NCBI RefSeq assembly: GCF_000152625.1
Contig: NZ_CH724156.1
Span: forward strand, 2,968,602-3,032,601
Direction: 5' to 3'
Source of the DNA: Roseovarius nubinhibens ISM
GTDB lineage: Bacteria > Pseudomonadota > Alphaproteobacteria > Rhodobacterales > Rhodobacteraceae
DNA length: 64,000 bases
A program made the position numbers and the translations under genes. The notes below the pieces were generated by a model. It saw only the letters and a program-made list of their open reading frames with translations. It did not search any database and was not told the origin of the DNA. Below are positions 8,179-17,198 of the stretch, piece after piece; position 1 is the first letter of the stretch; each line of letters starts with the position of its first letter.

Positions 8179-10422
8179 TCAGCCCCGGTCGGTGATCGCC
8201 TTGAGGATCTTCGGCGGCGACATCGGCAGTTCGTGCAGACGGACGCCCGCCGCGCGGCTCACCGCGTTCGACAGCGCCGCGAGCGGCGGCACGATGGAGG
8301 TCTCGCCCACGCCGCGCACCCCGTAAGGGTGGCCCGGGTTGGGGATTTCGAGGATCACCGTGTCGATCTCGGGCAGGTCGGAGGCCACCGGCACGCGGTA
8401 GTCGAGGAAGCCCGCGTTTTGCAGCACTCCATCCTCGCCATAGATATATTCCTCGTTCAGCGCCCAGCCGATGCCCTGCACGGCACCGCCCTGCATCTGG
8501 CCTTCGACATAATCGGGATGCACCGCCTTGCCCGCGTCCTGGAACACGGTGTAGCGGATCACCTGCGTATAGCCGGTTTCGGGGTCAACCTCGACATCGG
8601 CGAGATGCACGCCAAAGCTCACCCCGGCGCCATCGGCATTGACCTCGTAATGGCCGGCAATCGGCCCGCCGGTGTTCGACGAGATCGCGGCAATCTCCTT
8701 GATGCTCATCGGTTCGAAATCGCCGGCATTGGGGCCCGAGGGCTTGGCATAGCCGTCTTCCCAGATCACCGCGTCCTCGTCGATGCCCCAGATTTTCGCC
8801 ACGCGCCCGCACATCTTGCGGATCGCGTCGCGGGCGGCCTCGATCGTGGCGAGGCCTACGGCAAAGGTCACGCGGCTGCCATCGGTCACGTCGTTATGGC
8901 CGAGCGAGCTCGTATCCGCGATGATGGTGCGCACGTCGGAATAGGGGATGCCCAGTTCCTCGGCGGCCATCATCGAGATCGAGGCGCGCGAGCCGCCGAT
9001 GTCGGGGTTGCCCTCGGTGATGCCGACGGTGCCGTCGTCATTGAGGTTCATCGTCACGCAGGTGTTGCCGCCGAAGTTGAACCAGAAGCCGCAGGAAACG
9101 CCGCGGCCTTGGTTTTCGCCCAGCGGGGCGGAGTAATGCGGGTGTTTCTGCGCCGCTTCCAGGGTGGCGACGAGGCCGATCTGATCGAAGGTCGGGCCAT
9201 AGGCGGCCTTGGTGTTTTCGCGGGCGGCGTTCTTGAGCCGCACCTCGAGCGGGTCGAGACCGAAATGCTGGGTCAGCTCGTCGACCACGCTTTCCACCGC
9301 ATAGATCGCCATCGGCGCGCCGGGGGCGCGATAGGCGGCCTCTTTGGGGCGGTTGGTGAGCGCGTTCCAGCCCTCGGATTTCACCGCCTCGAGATCATAG
9401 GCGGCAAAGGCCGCCTGCGCCCCAAAACTATAGGTGGCGCAGGGGAACGCGCCGCCCTGATAGCGGAACTTGGCATGGGCGGCGGTGATGCGGCCGTCCT
9501 TGGTCATGCCGATCTTGACGGTGGAGGAAGACGAGACGGTCGGCCCGGTGGCGCGGAACACCTCGTCGCGGGTCATCACGATCTTGACCGGGCGGCCGGA
9601 TTTGCGCGAGAGCGCCAGCGCCACGGGTTCGATAAACACGGTGGTCTTGCCGCCGAAACCGCCGCCGATTTCAGACGCAGTGACGCGCAGCTGGCTCGCC
9701 TCCATGTCGAGGATCGCCGAGCAGAGCGAGCGCACGTTGAACTGACCTTGGGTGCAGCACCACAGATCGGCCTTGCCGTCATTGGTCATCGAGGCGAGGC
9801 AGGCATGGGGTTCGATATAGCCCTGATGCGCGGCGGCGGTCTTGAAGTCGCGTTCGATGATATGGTCGGCCTTGGCAAAGCCCGCCTCCACATCGCCATG
9901 ACCGAATTCGCAATAGCCGGTGACATTCTCGGAATGCTCGGGTTGGACGTTTTCCTCTTGCCGGCCCGATTGCACCACGGGCGCGCCCGGTTTCATCGCC
10001 GCATCCACATCGGTGACATGGGGCAGGGGCGTGTAGTCGACCTTGATCAGCTTGAGCGCCTTGCGGGCGGTCTGGGCGTCCTTGGCGGCGACACCGGCCA
10101 CGGCGTGACCGTGGTAGAGCACCTTGTCGCGGGCGAGGCAATTGTCGGCGATGTCGATCATCTCGTCATCGTCGAGCGCGGCAAAATCGGCGCGGGTGAC
10201 CACCGCCTTGACGCCGGGCAGGGCAAGGGCCTCGGAGGTGTCGATGCTGTTGATCGTGGCATGGGCATGCGGGCTGCGCAGGATCGCGCCGGTGAGCATG
10301 CCGGGCACGACGAGATCGGCGCCATATTGGGCGCGGCCCGTCACCTTGTCGATGCCATCGGGGCGTTTGACACGGGTGCCGACGACTTTGAACTGGCCTT
10401 TTTCTCGGGTGATCTTGTTCAT
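8179..10422 (-). CDS. Xanthine dehydrogenase-family molybdopterin-binding subunit
   Basis: A 747-residue large subunit. It starts MNKITREKGQFKVVGTRVKR, has the cofactor loop GGGFGGKT, QGYIEPHACLAS and YRAPGAPMAIYAVES, and ends with the family signature GVGETSIVPP, whose Glu is the catalytic base in xanthine oxidase-type enzymes. The active-site loop reads AAYRAPGAP rather than the AYxCSFR of true CO dehydrogenase, so CoxL is unlikely. It hydroxylates some heterocycle or aldehyde; the substrate is unknown. It overlaps the 2Fe-2S subunit gene by 4 bp and forms an operon with genes at 10898, 10419 and 7929. Confidence 0.93.
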   Translation of the reverse strand: MNKITREKGQFKVVGTRVKRPDGIDKVTGRAQYGADLVVPGMLTGAILRSPHAHATINSIDTSEALALPGVKAVVTRADFAALDDDEMIDIADNCLARDKVLYHGHAVAGVAAKDAQTARKALKLIKVDYTPLPHVTDVDAAMKPGAPVVQSGRQEENVQPEHSENVTGYCEFGHGDVEAGFAKADHIIERDFKTAAAHQGYIEPHACLASMTNDGKADLWCCTQGQFNVRSLCSAILDMEASQLRVTASEIGGGFGGKTTVFIEPVALALSRKSGRPVKIVMTRDEVFRATGPTVSSSSTVKIGMTKDGRITAAHAKFRYQGGAFPCATYSFGAQAAFAAYDLEAVKSEGWNALTNRPKEAAYRAPGAPMAIYAVESVVDELTQHFGLDPLEVRLKNAARENTKAAYGPTFDQIGLVATLEAAQKHPHYSAPLGENQGRGVSCGFWFNFGGNTCVTMNLNDDGTVGITEGNPDIGGSRASISMMAAEELGIPYSDVRTIIADTSSLGHNDVTDGSRVTFAVGLATIEAARDAIRKMCGRVAKIWGIDEDAVIWEDGYAKPSGPNAGDFEPMSIKEIAAISSNTGGPIAGHYEVNADGAGVSFGVHLADVEVDPETGYTQVIRYTVFQDAGKAVHPDYVEGQMQGGAVQGIGWALNEEYIYGEDGVLQNAGFLDYRVPVASDLPEIDTVILEIPNPGHPYGVRGVGETSIVPPLAALSNAVSRAAGVRLHELPMSPPKILKAITDRG

Positions 10423-10901
10423 GCTGTTTCCCCCCGCATTTCGGCGGCGGCGATTTTCACCGCCTTGATGATCTTGTCATAGCCCGTGCAGCGGCAGAGA
10501 TTGCCCGCCAGCCAATAGCGGATCTCACTGTCACTCGGATCGGGATTGCGTTCGAGCAGCGCCTTGGCGGCGACGAGAATGCCGGGCGTGCAGATACCGC
10601 ATTGGAGCGCGGCGTTGTCGATGAAGCTCTGTTGCAGCGGGTGCAGCTCGCCGCCATGGGCGAGGCCCTCGACGGTGCTGATCTCGGCGCCCTCGGCCTC
10701 GGCCCCGAGCACCAGGCAGGAACATACGAGACGGCCGTTGAGCGTCACGGAGCAGGCGCCGCAATCGCCGGTGCCGCAGCCTTCCTTGGCGCCGGAAAAG
10801 CCGAGCCGGTCGCGCAGCGCGTCGAGCAGCGTTTCCTCGGGCGGGCAGAGGAATTCGACCTCGTCGCCGTTGACCTTGGTGGTGACGTGAATTTTCTTCA
10901 T
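10419..10901 (-). CDS. 2Fe-2S subunit of molybdenum hydroxylase
   Basis: A 160-residue small subunit with two [2Fe-2S] clusters. The plant-ferredoxin-type cluster uses GCGTGDCGACSV plus the later LVCSC; the second uses CGICTPG and CRCTGYDKI, so all eight expected cysteines are present. It carries electrons from the Mo centre to the FAD subunit. It overlaps both neighbours by 4 bp, which indicates translational coupling and equal expression. Confidence 0.95.
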   Translation of the reverse strand: MKKIHVTTKVNGDEVEFLCPPEETLLDALRDRLGFSGAKEGCGTGDCGACSVTLNGRLVCSCLVLGAEAEGAEISTVEGLAHGGELHPLQQSFIDNAALQCGICTPGILVAAKALLERNPDPSDSEIRYWLAGNLCRCTGYDKIIKAVKIAAAEMRGETA

Positions 10902-11761
10902 TGCTTCTCTCCTGCGCGGTCCTTGGCGATCAGCGCGGCGCGCTTGGCCAGCACGCCCGCCACCTGGGTGCGGAATTCAACCGTGCCGCGTTTGTCGTTG
11001 ATCGGGCTGCAGGCGGCGCGGCAGGCCGCCATCAGCGCGTCGAGCGCCGCATCGTCGAGCGTGGTGCCTTCGATGGCGCGGGCGGCGTCCTCGACCAGCG
11101 CCACCTTGGGGCCAACCGCGCCAAGCGCCACCCGGGCGTGGGCGATGCTGCCATCCTCGGCGAGTTCAAGGCTCACCGCGGCGGAAGCCACGGCGATGTC
11201 CATCTCGGTGCGCGGGATAAAGCGCAGATAGGCATCGGAGGCGCGTTTCGGGCGGGCGGGCAGGAAGATCGAGGTGATCAGCTCGCCCGGCTTCAGATTG
11301 AGCTTGCCCGGCCCTGCGGGAATGTCGGCCACGGGCACATCACGGCTGCCGTCGGGGCCTTCGATCCGGGCCACGGCATTGGCCGCGACCATCGGCGGCA
11401 CGCTGTCGGCGGCGGGCGAGGCGTTGCAGAGATTGCCGACCATGGTGCAGCGGCCCTGAACCTGGGTCGAGCCGATCAGCTCGCAGCCTTCGACGACGCC
11501 GGGCCAGAGCGCCACGACGCCCGCGTGTTCGCCGAGCATCTGCCCCGGCACGCCGGCGCCGATGCGGTAGCCGCCGTCTTCCTCGGTGATCTCCATCATG
11601 CCGGGGATTTTCTTGATGTCGATGATCGTGGCCGGTTCGACCATGCCCGATTTCATCTGCACCAAGAGATCGGTGCCGCCCGCGAGCACGCGGGCCGCGC
11701 CGCCGCTCTCGGCCAGAAGCCGGGCCGCTTCGGCGGTGGATTGGGCTGTGACAAACTGCAT
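10898..11761 (-). CDS. FAD-binding subunit of molybdenum hydroxylase
   Basis: A 287-residue medium subunit. VLAGGTDLLVQMKSG and the second FAD-contact motif TMVGNLCNASPAAD are typical of CoxM/XdhB-type proteins of the PCMH fold. It passes electrons to the final acceptor. It is the first gene of the leftward operon, so the operon promoter should lie in the 373-bp gap before the betaine transporter. Confidence 0.93.
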   Translation of the reverse strand: MQFVTAQSTAEAARLLAESGGAARVLAGGTDLLVQMKSGMVEPATIIDIKKIPGMMEITEEDGGYRIGAGVPGQMLGEHAGVVALWPGVVEGCELIGSTQVQGRCTMVGNLCNASPAADSVPPMVAANAVARIEGPDGSRDVPVADIPAGPGKLNLKPGELITSIFLPARPKRASDAYLRFIPRTEMDIAVASAAVSLELAEDGSIAHARVALGAVGPKVALVEDAARAIEGTTLDDAALDALMAACRAACSPINDKRGTVEFRTQVAGVLAKRAALIAKDRAGEKQ

Positions 11762-12067
11762 GGCTGTCCTCCTGATTCTGTCGGCCCGGCCGGGGTAGGG
11801 CCGGATATTATCTGTGTTTCACTGCGGACCCTGACCCTGTTGCGGGCGAAATGCAAGCCGCGTCGCGGGCGGGATTTGCCCATGACCCTGTCGCCCGGAG
11901 GCTCGGCCGCCTGTCGCCCTCTGCGCCGCTCTGGCAACGCTGAGAGAGGCTTGCGCTGCAGGGGCGACGCGGGGCCGCGCGCTGAGTGTCGCAAGCTGCG
12001 CGGCGGGGCTGCGGGGAATTCGGTTTGCCCCGGGGTAAATCCCTCATAGACTTGGCTCTGTGTCCTG
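11762..12067. other. Divergent intergenic region without a convincing gene
   Basis: This is the left part of the gap between the molybdenum hydroxylase operon (leftward) and the betaine transporter (rightward). It must hold the hydroxylase promoter, but no clear -35/-10 pair stands out. It is GC-rich, and short open frames across it look like composition artefacts. Confidence 0.5.
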
Positions 12068-12112
12068 TTGCGTTGAAATCTAGAACGGGATATTGATTGA
12101 CGAGTCAATTAA
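12068..12112 (+). promoter_or_regulatory. Promoter and BetI-like operator before the betaine/choline transporter
   Basis: TTGCGT (12068-12073) and TATTGA (12091-12096) are 17 bp apart. Overlapping the -10 is ATTGATTGACGAGTCAAT (12092-12109), with the perfect inverted repeat ATTGAC-GA-GTCAAT at 12096-12109. From memory this resembles the TTGATTGAACGTTCAAT-type site of BetI, the choline-responsive TetR repressor. No betI gene lies in the window. Confidence 0.55.
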
Positions 12113-12134
12113 AAATACTCGCAGGGAGAAGATC

Positions 12135-13085
12135 ATGAACAAATTTGTACTGGGCGCCGTTGCGGCGATGCTGGCCAGCGCAGGCCATGCCGCCGAAATG
12201 GGCGCGGTGGACGAGCCGATCAAACTGGCCGTCAACGAATGGACCGGCCAGCATGTCACCACCCATGTGGCGGGCGAGATGCTCAAGGCCGCGGGCTATA
12301 AGGTGGACTATGTCACCGCCGGGATGATGAACCAGTTCCAGGCGCTGGCCGATGGCGATCTGCATGCGACGCTGGAAATCTGGTCGTCCAACGTGTCCGA
12401 TGAATATGCCAAGAAAATCGGCGAGGGCACCGTGGTCGAGATCGGCGATCTCGGGCTCGACGCGAAAGAAGGCATTGCCTATCCCGCCCATGTCGAAGAG
12501 CTCTGCCCCGGTCTGCCGAACTGGGAAGCGCTGCGCGATTGCGCGGGCGTCTTTGCCGCGGCTGAGACGCTGCCCGCCGGGCGTCTGGTGGATTACCCGG
12601 CCGATTGGGGCACGCCGGGGGCCGACCGCATGAAGGGCTTTGATCTGCCGTTCAAGGCGGTGCCTGCCGGGTCGGAAGGCGCGCTCATCGCCGAGCTGCG
12701 GGCCTCGACCGAGAAGAAATCGCCGCTGCTCATCACCTTCTGGCAGCCGCATTGGGCGATGTCGGCCTATGACGTCAAATTCGTCGACCTGCCCGAGGGC
12801 AACGAGGAATGTTTCAACGATCCGGCCTGGGGCACCAACCCCAACGCGACCCATGATTGCGATTTCGCCCCGAGCCGCATTTTCAAGGCGAGCTGGTCCG
12901 GCTTTGCCGAGAAATGGCCTGCCGCGGCCGAAATCCTCACCAATTATCAGCTCGCGGTCGAAGATCAGCAGCCGATGATGGGCAAGGTCGATGTCGATGG
13001 CATGGCCGTGGAAGAGGTGGTCGCCGCCTGGATGGCCGAGAATGAAGGCAAGTGGAAACCTGTCGTCGACGCCGCGACCGAGTGA
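12135..13085 (+). CDS. Substrate-binding protein of a glycine betaine/choline-type ABC transporter
   Basis: A 316-residue periplasmic protein of the OpuAC/ProX family. The start at 12135 follows AGGGAGAAG and opens a signal peptide cut near AGHAAEMG. The binding fold shows KLAVNEWTGQHVTTHVAG, VTAGMMNQFQALADG, WQPHWAMSAYDVKFV and PSRIFKASWSG; tryptophans of this kind cage the trimethylammonium group. The operon continues with an ATPase and a fused permease. Glycine betaine, choline or proline betaine are all possible; the BetI-like operator favours a choline/betaine link. Confidence 0.9.
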   Translation: MNKFVLGAVAAMLASAGHAAEMGAVDEPIKLAVNEWTGQHVTTHVAGEMLKAAGYKVDYVTAGMMNQFQALADGDLHATLEIWSSNVSDEYAKKIGEGTVVEIGDLGLDAKEGIAYPAHVEELCPGLPNWEALRDCAGVFAAAETLPAGRLVDYPADWGTPGADRMKGFDLPFKAVPAGSEGALIAELRASTEKKSPLLITFWQPHWAMSAYDVKFVDLPEGNEECFNDPAWGTNPNATHDCDFAPSRIFKASWSGFAEKWPAAAEILTNYQLAVEDQQPMMGKVDVDGMAVEEVVAAWMAENEGKWKPVVDAATE

Positions 13086-13103
13086 TCGCGCCCTCATAAT
13101 TTT

Positions 13104-13129
13104 GGCCGCGTCCCCAAGGGGGCGTGGCC
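13104..13129 (+). other. Stem-loop between the binding-protein gene and the ATPase gene
   Basis: GGCCGCGTCCCC (13104-13115) pairs with GGGGGCGTGGCC (13118-13129) with two G-U pairs and a very short loop. There is no U-tract. Such hairpins often protect the binding-protein mRNA and lower expression of the genes that follow. Confidence 0.5.
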
Positions 13130-13185
13130 TGACAGCTCGTGGCGGGGACCACGAGACCCAATAAAAATGGACAATGGGGATGGCG

Positions 13186-14265
13186 ATGAGTGACAGAGAC
13201 GGGACCAGTGTAGAGACTGGCGCGCCTGCGATCCGCTGCGAGAATGTCTGGCAGGTCTTTGGCAGCAATGCCGCGCAAAAGCTGCGCGCGGCGCAGGAGG
13301 CCACCGGCGGCGACCGCGATGCGACGGCGGAACGGTTGCAGGCCGAGGGGCTTGTCCCGGCGGTGCGGGATGCCAGTTTCGAGGTCCGGGAGGGCGAGCT
13401 CTTCGTCATCATGGGCCTGTCGGGATCGGGCAAATCCACCATCATCCGCTGTATTTCCCGGCTTCTCGAGGCTTCGGGCGGCAAGATCGAGATCGCCGGC
13501 GAAAACATCCTCACCGCCAATAAGGCGCGGATGATCGAGCTGCGGCGTGACAAGCTCGGCATGGTGTTTCAGCATTTCGGCCTGTTCCCGCATATGACCG
13601 TGGCCGAGAACGTGGCCTTTCCGCTCAAGATGCAAGGCCAGGGGCGCAAGGCGCGGCTGGAGCGGGCGCATGAGGTGATCGACCTCGTCGGCCTGTCGGG
13701 GCGCGAGGCCTCCTATCCGCGCGAATTGTCGGGCGGCCAGCGGCAGCGGGTGGGCATTGCCCGGTCGCTCGCGGTGAACCCCGATATCTGGTTTCTCGAC
13801 GAGCCGTTCAGCGCGCTCGATCCGCTCATCCGGCGGCAATTGCAGGATGAGTTCATCAAGATCCAGGCGACGCTTCGCAAATCCATCGTCTTTATCACCC
13901 ATGACATTGCCGAGGCGCTCAAGATCGCCGACCGGATCGCCATCATGCGCGACGGCAAGATCGTGCAGATCGGCACGCCCACCGAAATCGTTCTCAACCC
14001 GGTGGATGATTACGTGCGCGAGTTTTCCAAGGATGTGGTCAAAGGCCGTCATGCGCGGATCAAATCCGTGCTGCGCCCGCTGTCGGAGGCGCCGGAGACC
14101 ATGCCGGACGATCCGGGCATCCGGGCCGATATGACGCTCGAGGCGGCGTTGGCGGCATGCATGAGCTGTTACGAGCCGGTGCCGGTGCATGATGCGAGCG
14201 GCGCGGTGGTGGGGATCGTGCATCCCTCTGATCTCGCCGCTGCCTTGCAGGTGGATGAGGCATGA
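13186..14265 (+). CDS. ATP-binding subunit of glycine betaine/choline-type ABC transporter
   Basis: About 359 residues of the OpuAA/ProV family. Three in-frame ATGs (13174, 13180, 13186) lie together; 13186 is chosen because GGGGA sits at the right distance, but 13174 is possible. Walker A is GLSGSGKST, the signature LSGGQRQRVGIARSLA, Walker B IWFLDEPFSALDP. The long pre-Walker segment with its extra N-terminal strand is typical of this family. The C-terminus (PVPVHDASGAVVGIVHPSDL) is a partial CBS-type module, which in OpuA senses ionic strength. It overlaps the permease gene by 4 bp. Confidence 0.93.
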   Translation: MSDRDGTSVETGAPAIRCENVWQVFGSNAAQKLRAAQEATGGDRDATAERLQAEGLVPAVRDASFEVREGELFVIMGLSGSGKSTIIRCISRLLEASGGKIEIAGENILTANKARMIELRRDKLGMVFQHFGLFPHMTVAENVAFPLKMQGQGRKARLERAHEVIDLVGLSGREASYPRELSGGQRQRVGIARSLAVNPDIWFLDEPFSALDPLIRRQLQDEFIKIQATLRKSIVFITHDIAEALKIADRIAIMRDGKIVQIGTPTEIVLNPVDDYVREFSKDVVKGRHARIKSVLRPLSEAPETMPDDPGIRADMTLEAALAACMSCYEPVPVHDASGAVVGIVHPSDLAAALQVDEA

Positions 14266-16334
14266 GCGCGGCAGGCGAAGGCGCGGGGGCCGTGCCGGGG
14301 GTGACCGCGCGGCTCAGCCGGGGGACCTGGGCGGCGCTTGTGGTGCTCTTGACCGGGGCGCTGTGCATGGCGCTGGCGGGCAAGCTGCCGTGGCTGGTGA
14401 AATTTCCCGAGGCCTGGGCGCTGCCGATGACGCAATGGGTCGGGCAGGGGATGGAATGGCTCTTGGGGCTCATGAAGCCCGCGATGCGGCTGGTGTCGGC
14501 GGGGCTCGGCGTGGTGATGGAGGCGGTGAACTGGCTCTTTAACGCGCTGCCCTGGCCGGTGTTGATCGGGCTTGTCACCGGCTTTGGCTGGTGGGCCGGG
14601 GGGCTGCGGCTCGCCGCGCTTGGCGGCATCGGCATGTCGCTGGTGCTCGCCTCGGGCTATTGGACCGAGAGTATGAACACGCTCAGCCTGGTGGCGGTGT
14701 CGGTGCCTCTGGCGCTCATCGCGGGCGGCGCGGTGGGCATCCTCGCCTATGAGTTTCCGCGCATCAAAGGCCTTGTGCAGGGCATCATGGATGTGATGCA
14801 GACAGTGCCGACATTTGCCTATCTCACGCCGCTGCTGCTGCTCTTTGGCTTTGGGCCGGTGGTGGGTCTCATTGCCAGCGCGATCTATGCCGCGCCGCCG
14901 ATGGCGCGCAATGTGCTTCTGGGGCTGGAACGGGTCGAGAGCGACATCAAGGAAGCCGCGATCATGTCCGGTGGCACGCGGTTGCAGCAGCTCTTTCTGA
15001 TCGAGATCCCGGCGGCCAAGACGCAGATCATGGTTGGCGTGAACCAATGTCTGATGGCGGCGCTGAGCATGGTGATCATCGCGGCGGTGATCGGGGGGTT
15101 CGAGGATATCGGCTGGGAAGTGCTGTTGACCATGCGCAAGGCGCAGCTCGGCCCGAGCCTCTTGGCCGGGATGGTGATCGTGGTTTTCGCGGTGATCATC
15201 GACCGGATGAGCCTGCATCTGGCGATGACGCGCGAACGCCATGACCTGCGGATTGCGGGGGCGATTGCGGGCGTCGGCGTGGTGGTGGCGATCTTGCTCT
15301 GGGGCCGGGCCGCGCCGGGCGAGGTGGCGGTGATGGAGCCTGCGAAGCAATGGCTCGACACGACGCTGTCGCGGGTGCTCACCCGCAATGCCGGGACGCT
15401 CGATGCGATCAAAAACGGCGCGATGTTCTATGGTCTTCTGCCGGTGCGGATCGGGCTCGATGGGGCGGTTCTGCCCTTCACCTGGGGGTTCCAGTGGACG
15501 GCGGCGATGAGCGCCTGGTTCCTCGGCGCTGCGGCGCTGGCGGGGCTGGCGCTTGGCCTTGCGGGGCGGATCACGGCGGGGCTGGTGCTGCTCATCCTGG
15601 CGGGGGTGTTGGAGACCGGTGTCTCCGAGCTGCCCTGGCCCTTCCTTCTGGTGGCGGTGGCGGCAATCGGCTGGACCGCGGGGGGATGGCGTCTGGCGGC
15701 GCTGACCACCGGGCTCATGGTGCTGGTGCTGTTCAGCGGGCTTTGGCAAAAGGCGCTTTTGTCGCTCTATCTGGCGGGGGTTTCGGTCTTTGCCTGTGCG
15801 GTGATGGGCGGGCTGATTGGCCTTGCCAGCGCGGCGAGCCCGATGGTCTGGCGGGTGGTGCGGCCGATCTGTGACATGCTGCAGACGATCCCGCTCTTCG
15901 TCTTTCTCATCCCGGTGCTGATGTTCTTTCAGATTGGCGAGTTTTCGGCCTTTCTGGCGATCTGCATGTACGCCATCGTGCCGATGATCCGCTATACGCG
16001 GCAGGGGCTGGTGAGCACGCCCGACGAGCTTATCGAGGCGGCGATCAGTTCGGGTGCGACGAGCTGGCAGGTGATGCGCGAGGTGCGCGCGCCCTATGCC
16101 GCGCCGACGATCCTTCTGGGGCTCAACCAGACGATCCTCTATGCCTTTGCGATGCTGGTCATTGCGGCGCTGGTGGGGACCACGGGGCTGGGTCAGTCGA
16201 TCTTCTTGGCGCTTGGTCAGGCGGATGTGGGCCTTGGCATCGTGTCCGGGGCGGCGATGGCCATTCTGGCGCTGGTGGCGGATCGGCTGGTGCAGGGGTT
16301 TGCGACCAAGCGCCGGGCGGCGCTTGGCCTGTGA
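14262..16334 (+). CDS. Fused double permease of glycine betaine/choline-type ABC transporter
   Basis: A 690-residue membrane protein containing two permease halves in one chain. Each half has its own ATPase-contact (EAA) loop: EAAIMSGGTRLQQLFLIEIP near residue 235 and EAAISSGATSWQVMREVRAP near residue 597. The halves are separated by further membrane segments, giving well over ten helices. The usual OpuAB/ProW permease is a single half of ~280-350 residues that dimerises; here the dimer is covalent, a form known in this bacterial group. The ATGA overlap with the ATPase gene indicates coupled translation. Confidence 0.9.
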   Translation: MSAAGEGAGAVPGVTARLSRGTWAALVVLLTGALCMALAGKLPWLVKFPEAWALPMTQWVGQGMEWLLGLMKPAMRLVSAGLGVVMEAVNWLFNALPWPVLIGLVTGFGWWAGGLRLAALGGIGMSLVLASGYWTESMNTLSLVAVSVPLALIAGGAVGILAYEFPRIKGLVQGIMDVMQTVPTFAYLTPLLLLFGFGPVVGLIASAIYAAPPMARNVLLGLERVESDIKEAAIMSGGTRLQQLFLIEIPAAKTQIMVGVNQCLMAALSMVIIAAVIGGFEDIGWEVLLTMRKAQLGPSLLAGMVIVVFAVIIDRMSLHLAMTRERHDLRIAGAIAGVGVVVAILLWGRAAPGEVAVMEPAKQWLDTTLSRVLTRNAGTLDAIKNGAMFYGLLPVRIGLDGAVLPFTWGFQWTAAMSAWFLGAAALAGLALGLAGRITAGLVLLILAGVLETGVSELPWPFLLVAVAAIGWTAGGWRLAALTTGLMVLVLFSGLWQKALLSLYLAGVSVFACAVMGGLIGLASAASPMVWRVVRPICDMLQTIPLFVFLIPVLMFFQIGEFSAFLAICMYAIVPMIRYTRQGLVSTPDELIEAAISSGATSWQVMREVRAPYAAPTILLGLNQTILYAFAMLVIAALVGTTGLGQSIFLALGQADVGLGIVSGAAMAILALVADRLVQGFATKRRAALGL

Positions 16335-16340
16335 TGCGGG

Positions 16341-16384
16341 GTCGGTCACGCGACTGTAGAACGTCTGTATTGCGACGGTGCGGA
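16341..16384. repeat. Locus B of the 11-bp-phased intergenic element
   Basis: Four 11-bp units read GTCGGTCACGC, GACTGTAGAAC, GTCTGTATTGC and GACGGTGCGGA. They fill the 52-bp gap between the convergent ends of the permease and sigma-factor genes. See loci at 7825 and 42421. Confidence 0.75.
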
Positions 16385-16386
16385 TT

Positions 16387-16923
16387 TCAGTAGAGATCGG
16401 CCACCCGGCCACGGGGGCCGAGCCCCATTTCGCGGCGCAGATGGGCGCGGGCGCGGGCCAGCCGTGACATGACCGTGCCCTCGGGCAGGCCGGTGCGGCG
16501 GGCGATGTCGCGCGGGCTTGTCTCGCCCTCCATCACGAGGCGCAAGAGCGCCGATTGCTCAGAGGGCATGGCGTTCAGCACCTCGAAGAGCTCTTGCAGC
16601 GCCAGCACCGGAAAGACCTCGGGCGCGCAGGGCTCTTCGGGCAGCGTCTCGAGCGTGTCCTCGCGGCCCAGCCCGCTGCGCCGCCGGTGCAGGTTGCGCA
16701 GGATGGTGCGGGCATAGCCGCGCAGATCGTCGATCTCGGCCAGAAGCTGTGGGCGGTGCAACAGCCGCAACATCGTGTCCTGCACGAGATCCTGGGCGCG
16801 GTCGCTATCCCCGGCGAGAAAGCGGGCGAGCCGCGTCAGATCGGGCACCAGGGCGGCGCATTGAAGGGGCAGGGCGGCAGCGGAGGAGGCTGCTGCGGGC
16901 ATCGGAGAAGCATTTGGTCTCAT
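16387..16923 (-). CDS. ECF-type RNA polymerase sigma factor
   Basis: A 178-residue sigma-70 family protein. The start at 16923 follows an AAGG ribosome site; a nearby ATG at 16902 is the alternative, and the longer upstream frame looks non-coding. Region 2 includes GDSDRAQDLVQDTMLRLL and DLRGYARTILRNLHRRR; region 4 includes SPRDIARRTGLPEGTVMSRL, the -35 recognition helix. No anti-sigma gene lies beside it, so its control is not visible. The divergent neighbour is a small EF-hand protein. Confidence 0.88.
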   Translation of the reverse strand: MRPNASPMPAAASSAAALPLQCAALVPDLTRLARFLAGDSDRAQDLVQDTMLRLLHRPQLLAEIDDLRGYARTILRNLHRRRSGLGREDTLETLPEEPCAPEVFPVLALQELFEVLNAMPSEQSALLRLVMEGETSPRDIARRTGLPEGTVMSRLARARAHLRREMGLGPRGRVADLY

Positions 16924-17198
16924 AAACTCGAACCTTGCGAAATGACATGTGTCGCGCTCACTAATGGTCGGGTTCTGCGCACAATCAATGGGGGATTTCC
17001 GCCGGTCCACCTCTGGAAGGGGTTGTCGGCGAGGCTTGGCGCACGCGCCGGTAGAATTTGGGCAAACTGTTGCCAATGGGGAATAATTTCGCACCGGGTC
17101 GGGACGCAAATCGCCTCTCGATGCCTCCTGTTGTGTGAGGGCCGCAAGAGGCGGCTTTCGAGTGTTAATTACGGACCTGAAACGGGAGACCGACTGTT

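Noticed and set aside
8092..10482. Plus-strand open frame of about 800 codons across the Mo-subunit gene
   Set aside because: Antisense shadow; low-complexity His/Gly/Ala translation and no motif.
8179..10901. Aerobic carbon monoxide dehydrogenase (coxSML)
   Set aside because: The large subunit has AAYRAPGAP in place of the AYxCSFR loop of form I CoxL.
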